Shown here piece by piece: positions 1 through 7,935 of a stretch of DNA of 64,000 nt. The notes under the pieces were generated by a model. It saw only the letters and a program-made list of their open reading frames with translations, made no database searches and was not told where the DNA came from. Where the stretch lies: positions 62,001 through 126,000 of the forward strand of contig CAMASI010000002.1 in assembly GCA_945861065.1 (NCBI GenBank), in the 5' to 3' direction. The translations under genes and the position numbers were made by a program. The number at the start of each line of letters is the position of its first letter. Positions within the stretch are counted from its first letter, which is position 1. Source of the DNA: Klebsiella pneumoniae (lineage in GTDB: Bacteria > Myxococcota_A > UBA796 > GCA-2862545).

Positions 1-1351
1 CACGCCCAACGCCGAATCGTTCGGTCAGCTCGGCTGTCACGTGGTAAACGCCTCCCTTTCGAGCGACGTCCTCTCCAAACAGAATCATGTTTGGCCGTGC
101 GGCGAGTTCGTCTGCGAGTGCTCGGTTGATCTGGACGGCCATATGTCGAGGCCGGGGGTCGTCTTCAGGCAGACGGTCGGGAAAGGCGCGTTGTCGTTGG
201 GTCAACGTAGGCCGGCTGATGGCAGCCGCAAGTTTCGCATCGTCGTGACGGAACAACGGCGCCATGACCTGCTCGCGGCTCGTTAATTTCGGCCTGAGGA
301 TTGCGTCGGACGCCAGTGTCGCCAGGCGCAGCCGGGTTTCCGTCCACAACGCAAGCACGTCCTCCGCGGACATCCAGCCACCCCAAACCAACAACTCGGC
401 AGTTCGGAGCAAGGGGTCCATGGCCTCGGTGGCATCGATTTCGTTCGGCTCGCGGTAGGTCTGCTCGACGTCAGAGCCGGCGTGTCCCAACAGGCGAACC
501 GTGCGCATGCGCATGAACGCCGGACGCCGATGGGTTCGAACGAAATCTACGGCGGCCGTTGCCGCATCCCAAGCTGCTGGCAGGTCGAGGCCGTCCGCCT
601 CAAACCATTGAAGACCGACGCGGGTCGACCAATTCGCCCGGACCCAGTCCGTCGGCGTCCGGACGCTGATCCCGATCCCATTGTCTTCACACACGAACAA
701 CACGGGTGCCGGCACATTCTGGTACGCGGTCCAGGCAGCACTGTTGAGGGCCCCCACGGCGACGGAATGGTTGACGGAGGCATCACCGAATGTGCAGATG
801 GCGATGCGTCGCTCGGTTCGCCCTTGAAATCGCGCTTTCCGCTCCAACGCAACCGCCGCACCCAGCGCCTTGGGCAGTTGCGATGCGATGGTCGACGTTT
901 GCGGTGGAATATTCAACGGGAAGGAGCCAAAGACCTTGTGCCGGCCGCCCGCGATGGGCTCGTCCGTCGCTGCGACAAGCCCCAACAACACGTCCAGCGC
1001 CCCTTCGGGCCCGGGCTCGGCTTGTGCCCGAGCGAGGAAAAACGCCCCAGAACGATAATGAAGGAAAGCCGGGTCACCGGAATCGGTGAGGGCACCGAGA
1101 ACGACGTTTCCCTCGTGTCCAGACGACCCAATTGTGTAGTAGCTTTGGCCGACTGCCTTGAGTTCCCGTGCCAGCAGGTCTAGAATTCTAGACTCGATCT
1201 GGCATTCAAACAGCGCAATCGCGCGACGTGCCGACAGCGAGGTGCCTTCGCGGACCGGCTCGTCCAGATCGGTTCGAGAGACGCCTGGCGTCAGGGACCC
1301 CACATGTTGGCAGAATGCGGCCTCGAGTCCCGCTGCGCGGTTCACAGACAA
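1..1351 (-). CDS. Branched-chain 2-oxoacid dehydrogenase E1, alpha-beta fusion (partial)
   Basis: The minus strand is open without a stop from about 1351 to the window edge (about 450 codons). The translation has the E1-alpha thiamine-diphosphate signature: GDAS near residue 189, followed about 35 residues later by EDNGIGIS. After an E1-alpha-length region it runs into a typical E1-beta start, LFGEDVARKGG. This is a single-chain E1 as seen for 2-oxoisovalerate dehydrogenases, which decarboxylate branched-chain 2-oxoacids and load the acyl group on the E2 lipoyl domain. The rest of E1-beta lies beyond base 1. The start is uncertain: GTG 1354, TTG 1351 and GTG 1345 are in frame, and GGGAGG at 1363-1358 best suits TTG 1351. 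It follows the upstream gene by 14 bases, so it is probably cotranscribed with it. The fusion call is secure; substrate specificity is inferred. Confidence 0.88.
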   Translation of the reverse strand, partial: MSVNRAAGLEAAFCQHVGSLTPGVSRTDLDEPVREGTSLSARRAIALFECQIESRILDLLARELKAVGQSYYTIGSSGHEGNVVLGALTDSGDPAFLHYRSGAFFLARAQAEPGPEGALDVLLGLVAATDEPIAGGRHKVFGSFPLNIPPQTSTIASQLPKALGAAVALERKARFQGRTERRIAICTFGDASVNHSVAVGALNSAAWTAYQNVPAPVLFVCEDNGIGISVRTPTDWVRANWSTRVGLQWFEADGLDLPAAWDAATAAVDFVRTHRRPAFMRMRTVRLLGHAGSDVEQTYREPNEIDATEAMDPLLRTAELLVWGGWMSAEDVLALWTETRLRLATLASDAILRPKLTSREQVMAPLFRHDDAKLAAAISRPTLTQRQRAFPDRLPEDDPRPRHMAVQINRALADELAARPNMILFGEDVARKGGVYHVTAELTERFGVGR

Positions 1352-1365
1352 CACAGGCCTCCCGG

Positions 1366-3249
1366 CTACACGATCGGCAGCCGCCGGTAAGCCGACCAGC
1401 CAGGATCCGGGGCACGGAACACCAGATCTACGCGACCGGGGCCGTGTTCAACCTGGACTTCGTCGTGAAAATAGGGTTCCAGCGCCCGAGATACGTTGCG
1501 ACCGAGGCTTTCGCTCAAACCCATTTCGATTCTGGCGCGGGAAGGCGTCGGAATGGCGCGCAAAAACTCGACGAACTGAATCATGGCGCGAACGGCTTGT
1601 GCGGGACCAGCGCCGGTCAACACCAAGGCGAACGGCAAATCGTCTTCAGGTGAAAAGAGCATCTGGATCGACTTCGGAAGGGCCTCTGTGAGCTTCTCCG
1701 CGCGCTGAAGGCCCTCCTCCAGCCACGGCTCGTCGATTGCGCCCCACTGGGGAATGTGCCGACCTGGCAACTCAGCTTGCCGTGCCGAGATGTATGTGCT
1801 GCCTTCAACGATGCTGGCAGCCGGAACTGCGGGTCCCTCCGCCCGTTTGCGAAGCGATTGAATGCTGACCCGAAGCGCCGTAGGAAGGTCCCCGACGTCC
1901 TCATCTTCAGATTCGGAAGGGCTCTCTGGCAACGAGGCCGAAGGGGCGACCGCAACGGCAGATGCCGCCAGCGACCTGCCCGTGCGCAGTGCTTGTCCCA
2001 GGGGGGCGCCGCTGCGCGTCTGAACGCCGAGGGGTGCCGACGGTCCTCGGGCGGTTGCCCCAACCGACGCGAGCGCCCCCATCGGCGGGTGCGCCTGAAA
2101 AACAGGCTGTCGATCAGCGACCTGTATGCGTTCTTCGTCGTCCGGAACGGGCGTTGTGTCGTGTTCTGGCCGAAAGACCCGCGGGGCTTCCTCAATTCTA
2201 GAGCCTGGCGTACGAGCGTAACTAGGCCTTCCACCTGGCCCTGTGGCCGAGATGGGCACCCGCGCCGTGCGAGCGCCGAGCACGCCAATCGGGGAAGAAG
2301 TTCCGCTCTTCGCGCTCGCGCCCATGGGTGCCGATCGCTCGGGTCTTACGCCGCCCAGACCCGTATGAACCGGATGGCCGGCTGAAGCGCCGCCGAAGGC
2401 GGACGAAGGCTGCGGGGCCGCACCTTGGGGGTACGGGAGGGGCTGTGCCGGTCGGGCCCCGAATCCTGTTGCAGCACCGTCCCCGCTGAGGGGCCTGACG
2501 CCATCGAGTCGAGGAGGGCCGCTCATTCCGACGGCACCCGTGGTTCGGCCTGTCGCAACCGGAGGCTGTTCCGAACGGGGCCACGCGGGCGTGCCGGTGG
2601 AGGCTCGGAGCAACGCCGAGCTGCCAACGCCGGCCCCAATGCTCGAACCCCGACCCGCAAGGGTTGGCGCACCTTGTGCGGCGCGTGAACGCATCACACC
2701 TGCGGGTGTCGCGTCAAACCGCTGCTCACGGTTGGCCATAGGAAGGGGTGTCCGCCCGCGCGGGGAACGCTGAATCCGCGCCATGACGGCCTTCTGGGTC
2801 TGCAGCCTCGTGATCTCGTTGACGAGTTTCTGATGCTGACGCGCTTCCCACGCCATCATCGGCGTGTCGCGCGACACCGAAAGTGCCGCGAAGGTCGCGA
2901 AAACGTACGCGCAGAACATGCACAATGCGACGAGCAGAAGAAGAAACGGAAGCCCAGGAACGCCTTCGGGTTTGAAGGACACGACCTGATCGATTCTGGC
3001 TACGACCTTCGCCACATCACGATTGATAAACGGAAGGAGGAAGCTGAACAGCGCGCAAACAGCAAGGGCACCCGCAAGCAATGCAAACGCCGTTCGAGCG
3101 AGCAGGATTGGATGTGCCGGCGAAGCCTCGCGCAGCCGATCGATCAGCCTCGCGCGATCGACGCCATCCTCGAAGTCCTGAAGCCTTCGCCGGGAAGCCT
3201 CGAGCAGTGCTTCGAGATCAGCGATGCCATCGCCTCCGATCTCTGTCAT
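1366..3249 (-). CDS. Two-TM protein with long Pro/Ala/Gly-rich linker, unknown function
   Basis: 627 aa from ATG 3249, which has GGGGAG upstream; an in-frame TTG at 3279 lacks a ribosome site. An N-terminal helical, coiled-coil-like stretch (residues 1-45) is followed by two hydrophobic segments at about 51-72 and 95-120. A charged helix and then about 330 residues of low-complexity Pro/Ala/Gly/Ser/Arg sequence come next. A compact C-terminal domain (about 495-627) contains WGAIDEPWLEEGL and ends YRRLPIV. The layout suggests a membrane-anchored protein presenting a folded domain on a flexible tether. I recognise no family. It is the third gene of a minus-strand run cysC, TPR gene, this gene, E1. 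The C-terminal domain is the part to search. Confidence 0.8.
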   Translation of the reverse strand: MTEIGGDGIADLEALLEASRRRLQDFEDGVDRARLIDRLREASPAHPILLARTAFALLAGALAVCALFSFLLPFINRDVAKVVARIDQVVSFKPEGVPGLPFLLLLVALCMFCAYVFATFAALSVSRDTPMMAWEARQHQKLVNEITRLQTQKAVMARIQRSPRGRTPLPMANREQRFDATPAGVMRSRAAQGAPTLAGRGSSIGAGVGSSALLRASTGTPAWPRSEQPPVATGRTTGAVGMSGPPRLDGVRPLSGDGAATGFGARPAQPLPYPQGAAPQPSSAFGGASAGHPVHTGLGGVRPERSAPMGASAKSGTSSPIGVLGARTARVPISATGPGGRPSYARTPGSRIEEAPRVFRPEHDTTPVPDDEERIQVADRQPVFQAHPPMGALASVGATARGPSAPLGVQTRSGAPLGQALRTGRSLAASAVAVAPSASLPESPSESEDEDVGDLPTALRVSIQSLRKRAEGPAVPAASIVEGSTYISARQAELPGRHIPQWGAIDEPWLEEGLQRAEKLTEALPKSIQMLFSPEDDLPFALVLTGAGPAQAVRAMIQFVEFLRAIPTPSRARIEMGLSESLGRNVSRALEPYFHDEVQVEHGPGRVDLVFRAPDPGWSAYRRLPIV

Positions 3250-3351
3250 AGCGACTTCATCTCCCCATGAGGCAGCCAACCCGAGCGGTGCTTAGGTGAC
3301 CTCTTCGGGCACTTTAGCCTGTCGGCTGCGGCAAGGGAAGCCGGAACCTCC

Positions 3352-4056
3352 CTACGGGTTCTTAGACGGTCCCGAAGACTCTACTGCGCCTACCGAGAGT
3401 CCTGCCAGGACCGCCGCTTTCGCCACCGCCGTCAGCCACGTGCTTTCGCTCTGGGCATCCGCCTCTATCCATGCGGCGTTCAACAACACCTGGGCTTGTT
3501 CCGGAGCTGCACGCGCGCCCACAAGCCGCGCCAACATTCGCGTTCGAATCGCCTCGTGCGGCGCCAACGAAATGGCTTGTTCCGCTGCAACCAGCGCTTC
3601 CGCCGCACGTCCGCTCGCCAAAAGTGCCTCCGCTTTTCGGCACCACGCCAACGCACGCGCGGCGTCGCTGGGCGCATCGTTGGGGTCTTCGTCCAGCGCC
3701 GCACCCGGAGGCTTGTTGGCCGCGCGCCGACTTGAAGCGAGCGCCACCCGCGCCGTCTCCACCAAAGCCTTAAGGTCTGGCACTTCTTCGCTATCGCCGA
3801 CGATTCCGGCCAACAACAGGGCCTGCTCGGCCCGAACAAGGGCCTCGGCGGGTTGCCCGGACTCAAGCAGGGCGCGTGCGTACACTGCGAGCACGCGCGC
3901 ACGAACGTCCTGCAGGTCAACCGATGACACCAACGCTGGATCGTCCACCGCTGCCAAAAGCAAAGCCGCCGCCTCGGTCCATTTCTGGGCCTTGGCGGCG
4001 ACTACACCACGGCGGACGAGGTCAGCGACCTCTTCCGACCGATCCTCCTCGACCAC
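3352..4056 (-). CDS. TPR-like repeat protein
   Basis: 234 aa, almost entirely Ala-rich amphipathic helices in TPR-like pairs, for example AEALVRAEQALLLAG and AEALVAAEQAISLAP. No signal peptide or membrane segment is visible, so it is probably a cytoplasmic scaffold. It starts at GTG 4056, directly after the TAA of cysC (4059-4057), with no clear ribosome site of its own, which suggests translational coupling to cysC. The gap to the next gene downstream is about 100 bases. The partner is unknown. Confidence 0.8.
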   Translation of the reverse strand: MVEEDRSEEVADLVRRGVVAAKAQKWTEAAALLLAAVDDPALVSSVDLQDVRARVLAVYARALLESGQPAEALVRAEQALLLAGIVGDSEEVPDLKALVETARVALASSRRAANKPPGAALDEDPNDAPSDAARALAWCRKAEALLASGRAAEALVAAEQAISLAPHEAIRTRMLARLVGARAAPEQAQVLLNAAWIEADAQSESTWLTAVAKAAVLAGLSVGAVESSGPSKNP

Positions 4057-4668
4057 TTAGGACCGGAGGAAGCCGTTGGCTTCTAGCCAAGCGACGACCT
4101 GATCCGCCGAGTCGTCCACGCTGCCGGACGTATCCACGATGAGTTCGGCCTTTTCCGGCTCCTCGTAAGGCGCCGAGACGCCGGTGAACTCGGGGATCTT
4201 GCCGGCGCGAGCCTTGACGTACAAGCCCTTCGGGTCTCGCTTCTCGCACTCTTCGAGCGAGGTGGCCACCCAGGCTTCGCAAAAACGGCCTGCGGGCAGC
4301 AGGGCGCGCGCTTGGTCCCGATCGGCCCGGTACGGTGAAATGAATGCGGTCAGAACGATTGAACCGGCGTCGGCGAACAGTTGCGCGACGCACCCAATGC
4401 GCCGGATGTTCTCCTTGCGGTCCTCCGGAGAGAATCCCAAGTCCTTGTTCAGGCCCATACGGATGTTGTCGCCGTCGAGTACGTACACGAACTTGCGGCG
4501 CTCAAGCAGTTTTTGCTCGACACGACGGCAAACCGTCGACTTTCCGCTTGCGCTCAAGCCGGTCAACCAAACCACGCATCCGCGCTGGCCAATTAGTTCC
4601 TCGCGCTGTGCCGTGGTGATTTCTGCGCCATGCCAAGTGATGTTCTGAGACTTCGTTGCTTCGCCCAT
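4057..4668 (-). CDS. cysC: Adenylylsulfate (APS) kinase
   Basis: 203 aa. It phosphorylates adenosine 5'-phosphosulfate to PAPS in the cytoplasm. Visible motifs are the Walker A GLSASGKST at residues 37-45, the substrate motif DGDNIRMGLN, the RKENIRR segment and AFISPYR, all typical of CysC, and the length is normal for a stand-alone kinase. ATG 4668 was chosen because GAGGAG lies 8 bases upstream and the family similarity begins just after it; a longer open frame upstream is the antisense of plsX. No cysD/cysN/cysH neighbours are present, so the PAPS could serve sulfation rather than assimilation; that is speculative. Divergent from plsX with a 76-base gap. Confidence 0.95.
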   Translation of the reverse strand: MGEATKSQNITWHGAEITTAQREELIGQRGCVVWLTGLSASGKSTVCRRVEQKLLERRKFVYVLDGDNIRMGLNKDLGFSPEDRKENIRRIGCVAQLFADAGSIVLTAFISPYRADRDQARALLPAGRFCEAWVATSLEECEKRDPKGLYVKARAGKIPEFTGVSAPYEEPEKAELIVDTSGSVDDSADQVVAWLEANGFLRS

Positions 4669-4744
4669 GATGTGCTCCTCCAAGGGCCGCCGCGGATATC
4701 GCAGGTCTGCCGAGAGCGCCACAGGCGCGCCGGACGGAAACGCC

Positions 4745-5755
4745 GTGCGAATCGCTGTGGACGCCATGGGTGGGGACAACGGTTTGCGCGCTACCGTCGG
4801 AGGAGCGGCCAAGGTCTCGGTTGAGCCCGGCGGCATCGAGGTCGTGCTGGTGGGCGACGTCGAACGGTTGGGTCGCATGCTCGACGAAATTCCGCACGAC
4901 CCCGCCCGCCTGACGCTGGCCAACGCGCGCCAAACGATTCGGATGGACGCAGTCGGTGCAGACGTACTTGCTGGAATGACCGACAGCTCGATTCAGGTTG
5001 CACTTGCCCTTCATGCCGCTGGAGATGTGGAGGCAGTCGTCACCGCTGGGCACACCGGAGCCGCCATCCTCGCGGCTTCTGCCTCGTTGAAGCGACTTCC
5101 TCGAATTCGGCGGGCCGCGCTGGCATCCGTGTACCCGACGGAGAGAGGGCACGGGCCCCGCAACGACCCGTTCGCGCTGATTTTAGACGTCGGCGCAACA
5201 CTTCATGCGACGGCAGACGACCTGGTCGGCTTCGCCGCGATGGGGTCCGCCTATAGCAGCGTCGTCTCGGAAATTCAGGCGCCGCGCGTGGCGCTGCTCT
5301 CGAACGGCGTCGAGCCCACAAGAGGCACCCCCAGCATCGTGGAGGCGTACAAACGGCTGGCAGCGAGTTCCGGCCACTTCGCTGGCAACGTCGAAGGGTT
5401 GGACATTCCGCGTGGAACCGTTGACGTCATCGTCTGTGACGGCTTTCTTGGCAACGTCGTCCTCAAGATGCTTGAGGGCATTGGAGACGTTTTGCGTGAC
5501 ATGACCCGGCAAGCGGCCCAGAAGCGCGTCCGCAATCGCGTGGCCTTGTCATTGTTGTCCGGTGAGCTTCGAAAGCTCGGCGAACTCACCGATTGGAAGG
5601 CTTACGGAGGCGCACCCGTGCTCGGCCTGAACGGCCTTGTGATCAAGGCGCACGGCCGGTCAGAGGCCCCCGCGATTCGCAATGCCATTCGGCTCGCCGC
5701 CAAATCCGTGCGCGGAAATCTCACCGCACGGATTCGGGCGGGCCTCGAAGGGTGA
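4745..5755 (+). CDS. plsX: Phosphate acyltransferase PlsX
   Basis: 336 aa. PlsX makes acyl-phosphate from acyl-ACP for phospholipid synthesis and acts at the inner face of the membrane. The signature AVDAMGGDN is at the N-terminus, with later AGHTGAAI, LDVGAT and CDGFLGNVVLKMLEG; length and motif order are normal. GTG 4745 was chosen because it places the first strand (VRIAVDAMGG) directly at the start as in the family; GTG and ATG codons further downstream would cut the signature, and the open frame upstream overlaps cysC. The ribosome site is weak. The usual partners rpmF and fabH are not adjacent. Convergent with the RRM gene. Confidence 0.95.
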   Translation: MRIAVDAMGGDNGLRATVGGAAKVSVEPGGIEVVLVGDVERLGRMLDEIPHDPARLTLANARQTIRMDAVGADVLAGMTDSSIQVALALHAAGDVEAVVTAGHTGAAILAASASLKRLPRIRRAALASVYPTERGHGPRNDPFALILDVGATLHATADDLVGFAAMGSAYSSVVSEIQAPRVALLSNGVEPTRGTPSIVEAYKRLAASSGHFAGNVEGLDIPRGTVDVIVCDGFLGNVVLKMLEGIGDVLRDMTRQAAQKRVRNRVALSLLSGELRKLGELTDWKAYGGAPVLGLNGLVIKAHGRSEAPAIRNAIRLAAKSVRGNLTARIRAGLEG

Positions 5756-5768
5756 CCTACCTCCCGAA

Positions 5769-6716
5769 CTACTCTTCCGACGTGCTCTCAGGGGCGTCGT
5801 CTCCGCCACCGGCGGGCGCGGCGACTACCGCGTCAGGGGCGTTGTCGTTCGCGTCGTCTTCGACCTCACGCGTGTAGTCGCGCCACGTCTTTCCACTCGC
5901 ACGCTTCTCGCGTTTGAGGTCGGCAGCGCCCACCATCGGGTCCTCGTCCTGCGTAGGCTTCTTTTTCTTCTCGCCCCAGGTCCGGCGTCGATCGTCGCGA
6001 TCGTCGGTCGGGGGCGGCTCAAGCTGGCCAAAGCGCGGCCGAAACGAACGGAGATCTGGACCGCGCGGGCGAGCTCCGGCGTCCCCTCGTGGACCTCCAG
6101 GACCCCCTGGACCTCCTGGACCCCCAGGCCCACCGCGAAATCCGCCGGGCGGGCCACCGGGGCCACCGCTTGGTGGACCACCGCGAAACCCGCCGCCGCC
6201 GCCGCCATCGCGGAACCCGCCTCCCGGAGGGCCTCCGGAGCCGCCACCGCGGTAGCCGCCGCCACCACCGGCACCGCCACCGTAGCCGCCGCCGCCGCCG
6301 CCGTAACCACCGCCGCCACCGCCACTGTAGCCGCCGCCGCTAGAACCGCCGGGACCGCCAGGGTCACCGCCCTCTTCGCCTCCGCTCGGTCGCCGGCCGC
6401 GGGTGTGCACTTCAGGACGCGGCCCGAAATCCCGACGACCCGCACCGGGCCCGTCGCGACGGGGGCCAGGGCGTTCTTCGGCTACGTTGACTCGGATGGT
6501 GCGACCATCGACGAGTGCACCGTTCATCTGCTCCACGGCACGCTCAGCCTCGGCCGGCGTGGCATAGGTCACAAAGCCGAAGCCCCGGCTTCTGCCCGTC
6601 TCTCTATCGAGGATGACGCGGGCTTCTCGAACCGGGCCAAATTGCTGAAACGCATTGCGCAGCGAGTCGTCCGTTGTGTCCCAACTCAATCCACCTACAA
6701 ACAGCTTGTTGCTCAT
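5769..6716 (-). CDS. Glycine-rich RRM RNA-binding protein
   Basis: 315 aa. One N-terminal RRM (residues 1-80) has both core motifs, RNP2 LFVGGL and RNP1 RGFGFVTY. It is followed by about 130 residues of Gly/Arg/Tyr/Pro repeats (GGYGGGGGG, GGPGGPGG) and a charged tail containing KKKPTQDEDP. Short single-RRM glycine-rich proteins are common in bacteria and linked to cold or stress responses; this one is unusually long because of the low-complexity and acidic tails. ATG 6716 has GAAGGGG upstream. The glycine tract is built of GCC/CCG triplet repeats on the plus strand, which creates long false frames there. Confidence 0.95.
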   Translation of the reverse strand: MSNKLFVGGLSWDTTDDSLRNAFQQFGPVREARVILDRETGRSRGFGFVTYATPAEAERAVEQMNGALVDGRTIRVNVAEERPGPRRDGPGAGRRDFGPRPEVHTRGRRPSGGEEGGDPGGPGGSSGGGYSGGGGGGYGGGGGGYGGGAGGGGGYRGGGSGGPPGGGFRDGGGGGGFRGGPPSGGPGGPPGGFRGGPGGPGGPGGPGGPRGDAGARPRGPDLRSFRPRFGQLEPPPTDDRDDRRRTWGEKKKKPTQDEDPMVGAADLKREKRASGKTWRDYTREVEDDANDNAPDAVVAAPAGGGDDAPESTSEE

Positions 6717-6840
6717 GTCCCCTTCTGCCCGGAGGTTCCCGGTGCCTCAACTCGCTTCGAGCGTACCACATCGGGTGCCGCGTCGATCGCGGCAAACCAC
6801 GACTTCACGCGCAAACCCTTCCCCGCATGGGTCAGGGCAC

Positions 6841-7833
6841 CTAACCGTCGCCCGGCCTGGATGCCACCGCGGCGCGAGGGCGTCGGGTTCGCAACCATTC
6901 GTGGACGGCCGATGAATCGAAGGCAGACGGCTCCGGAAGCGCCGACAGGGCACCCAGCGCTGCGATGGCCCGTTCCACCGCGGATCGCAGGGTCACCAAG
7001 GTCGGGTCGGCGTCGAACACCGCGTTCACCTCTTCTGGCACGGCAATCCGCCTCCTTACCGCGTCCTGAAGAAGGCCGATCAGTGCAGCAGAACCCAAAC
7101 ACCGAACGGTGTGTTCCCACACGGCGCCTGCGTCTGACGCAAGGATTCGCCGATCTCGAAACAGCACCGGAACGGCTTGCGCCCAGGCGAAGACGGGCCG
7201 AATCACAGGTCCAAGGCCATCAAAACGACGAATCGCGGAGGCGTTGTCCAAGCGGATCCACGCCGAGTCGACGGGCGGGCCCGGCCGCCAGGCCTCGAAA
7301 GCCCGCGCAGTCGCGTCGACGCTCTCCGGTGTTGCGCCGTCTGCACGCAATGCTTCCCGTAGCGTTTCTTCGCCCGCCCGACCGTCTACCAGTGCGGCAT
7401 ACAGCGCGTAGATCGCTGGGTCGGCTTCCGAGTCATCGCCGAAGAGCAGTTCTGTACAGGGCCGCCCCTCTGCGCGTTCACACACGAGCACCGGCAACTT
7501 GTACGAGAGTTGCGACCGAATCGCGGCGAATCGCCCGCGTCTCAGGTTTCCGAGATTGTCCTTGAGCACCAAACGATCGACCTCAACACCGTCGCTCCGC
7601 AACTTTTGGCTGAGGGTGTTCCTCAGTTGCTCAGGCGAACCCGAGATGAACCTCGTTCTTGCGGCCGGAGTGCCGCGTTGAAGGCCAATTGCCAGCGCTT
7701 GAGCCCCGGGCAGCGCCCTTTTCGCAAGCGCAGGCTCCGTGGCCGCCCGCAGCAAGCCTCGAACCGAATGAATGTCGGTGTCGAGGTAGGTGCGATCGAG
7801 GTCCCAACGAAAAAGCACGGCGGGTGAGGTCAA
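6841..7833 (-). CDS. HAD-superfamily / App1-like phosphatase domain protein
   Basis: 330 aa. The N-terminal half has an order of motifs like HAD phosphatases of the App1 (phosphatidate phosphatase, DUF2183) type: FRWDLDRTYL as motif I, SGSP as motif II, a Lys in LKDNLGNLRRGRF and an acidic motif GDDSEADP. The C-terminal half (about 180-330) is helical and not recognised. There is no signal peptide. The start is uncertain: TTG 7833 (used here) or GTG 7818. It lies upstream of the RRM gene on the same strand with a 124-base gap and is divergent from the first beta-helix gene. HAD membership is fairly sure; the substrate is not known. Confidence 0.75.
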   Translation of the reverse strand: MTSPAVLFRWDLDRTYLDTDIHSVRGLLRAATEPALAKRALPGAQALAIGLQRGTPAARTRFISGSPEQLRNTLSQKLRSDGVEVDRLVLKDNLGNLRRGRFAAIRSQLSYKLPVLVCERAEGRPCTELLFGDDSEADPAIYALYAALVDGRAGEETLREALRADGATPESVDATARAFEAWRPGPPVDSAWIRLDNASAIRRFDGLGPVIRPVFAWAQAVPVLFRDRRILASDAGAVWEHTVRCLGSAALIGLLQDAVRRRIAVPEEVNAVFDADPTLVTLRSAVERAIAALGALSALPEPSAFDSSAVHEWLRTRRPRAAVASRPGDG

Positions 7834-7935
7834 GCGCCTTGGCTGTATTGCGCCTACCGATGCGATCGGTAGCGTCGGGCAGATGTCTGTTTACACGCCG
7901 CCGGATCGCCGCGGTACAGTAGGGCAGAGGTCACC

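Noticed and set aside
1178-1193. A perfect 16-base palindrome, GTCTAGAATTCTAGAC.
   Set aside because: It lies inside the E1 coding sequence and encodes an ordinary helix (SRILD); no second copy was seen, so it is probably chance.
5682-7565. A 627-codon plus-strand frame across the RRM gene.
   Set aside because: It is antisense to a well-supported RRM protein; the frame stays open because the glycine codons form GCC/CCG repeats. Its translation is low-complexity Ala/Thr/Arg/Pro.
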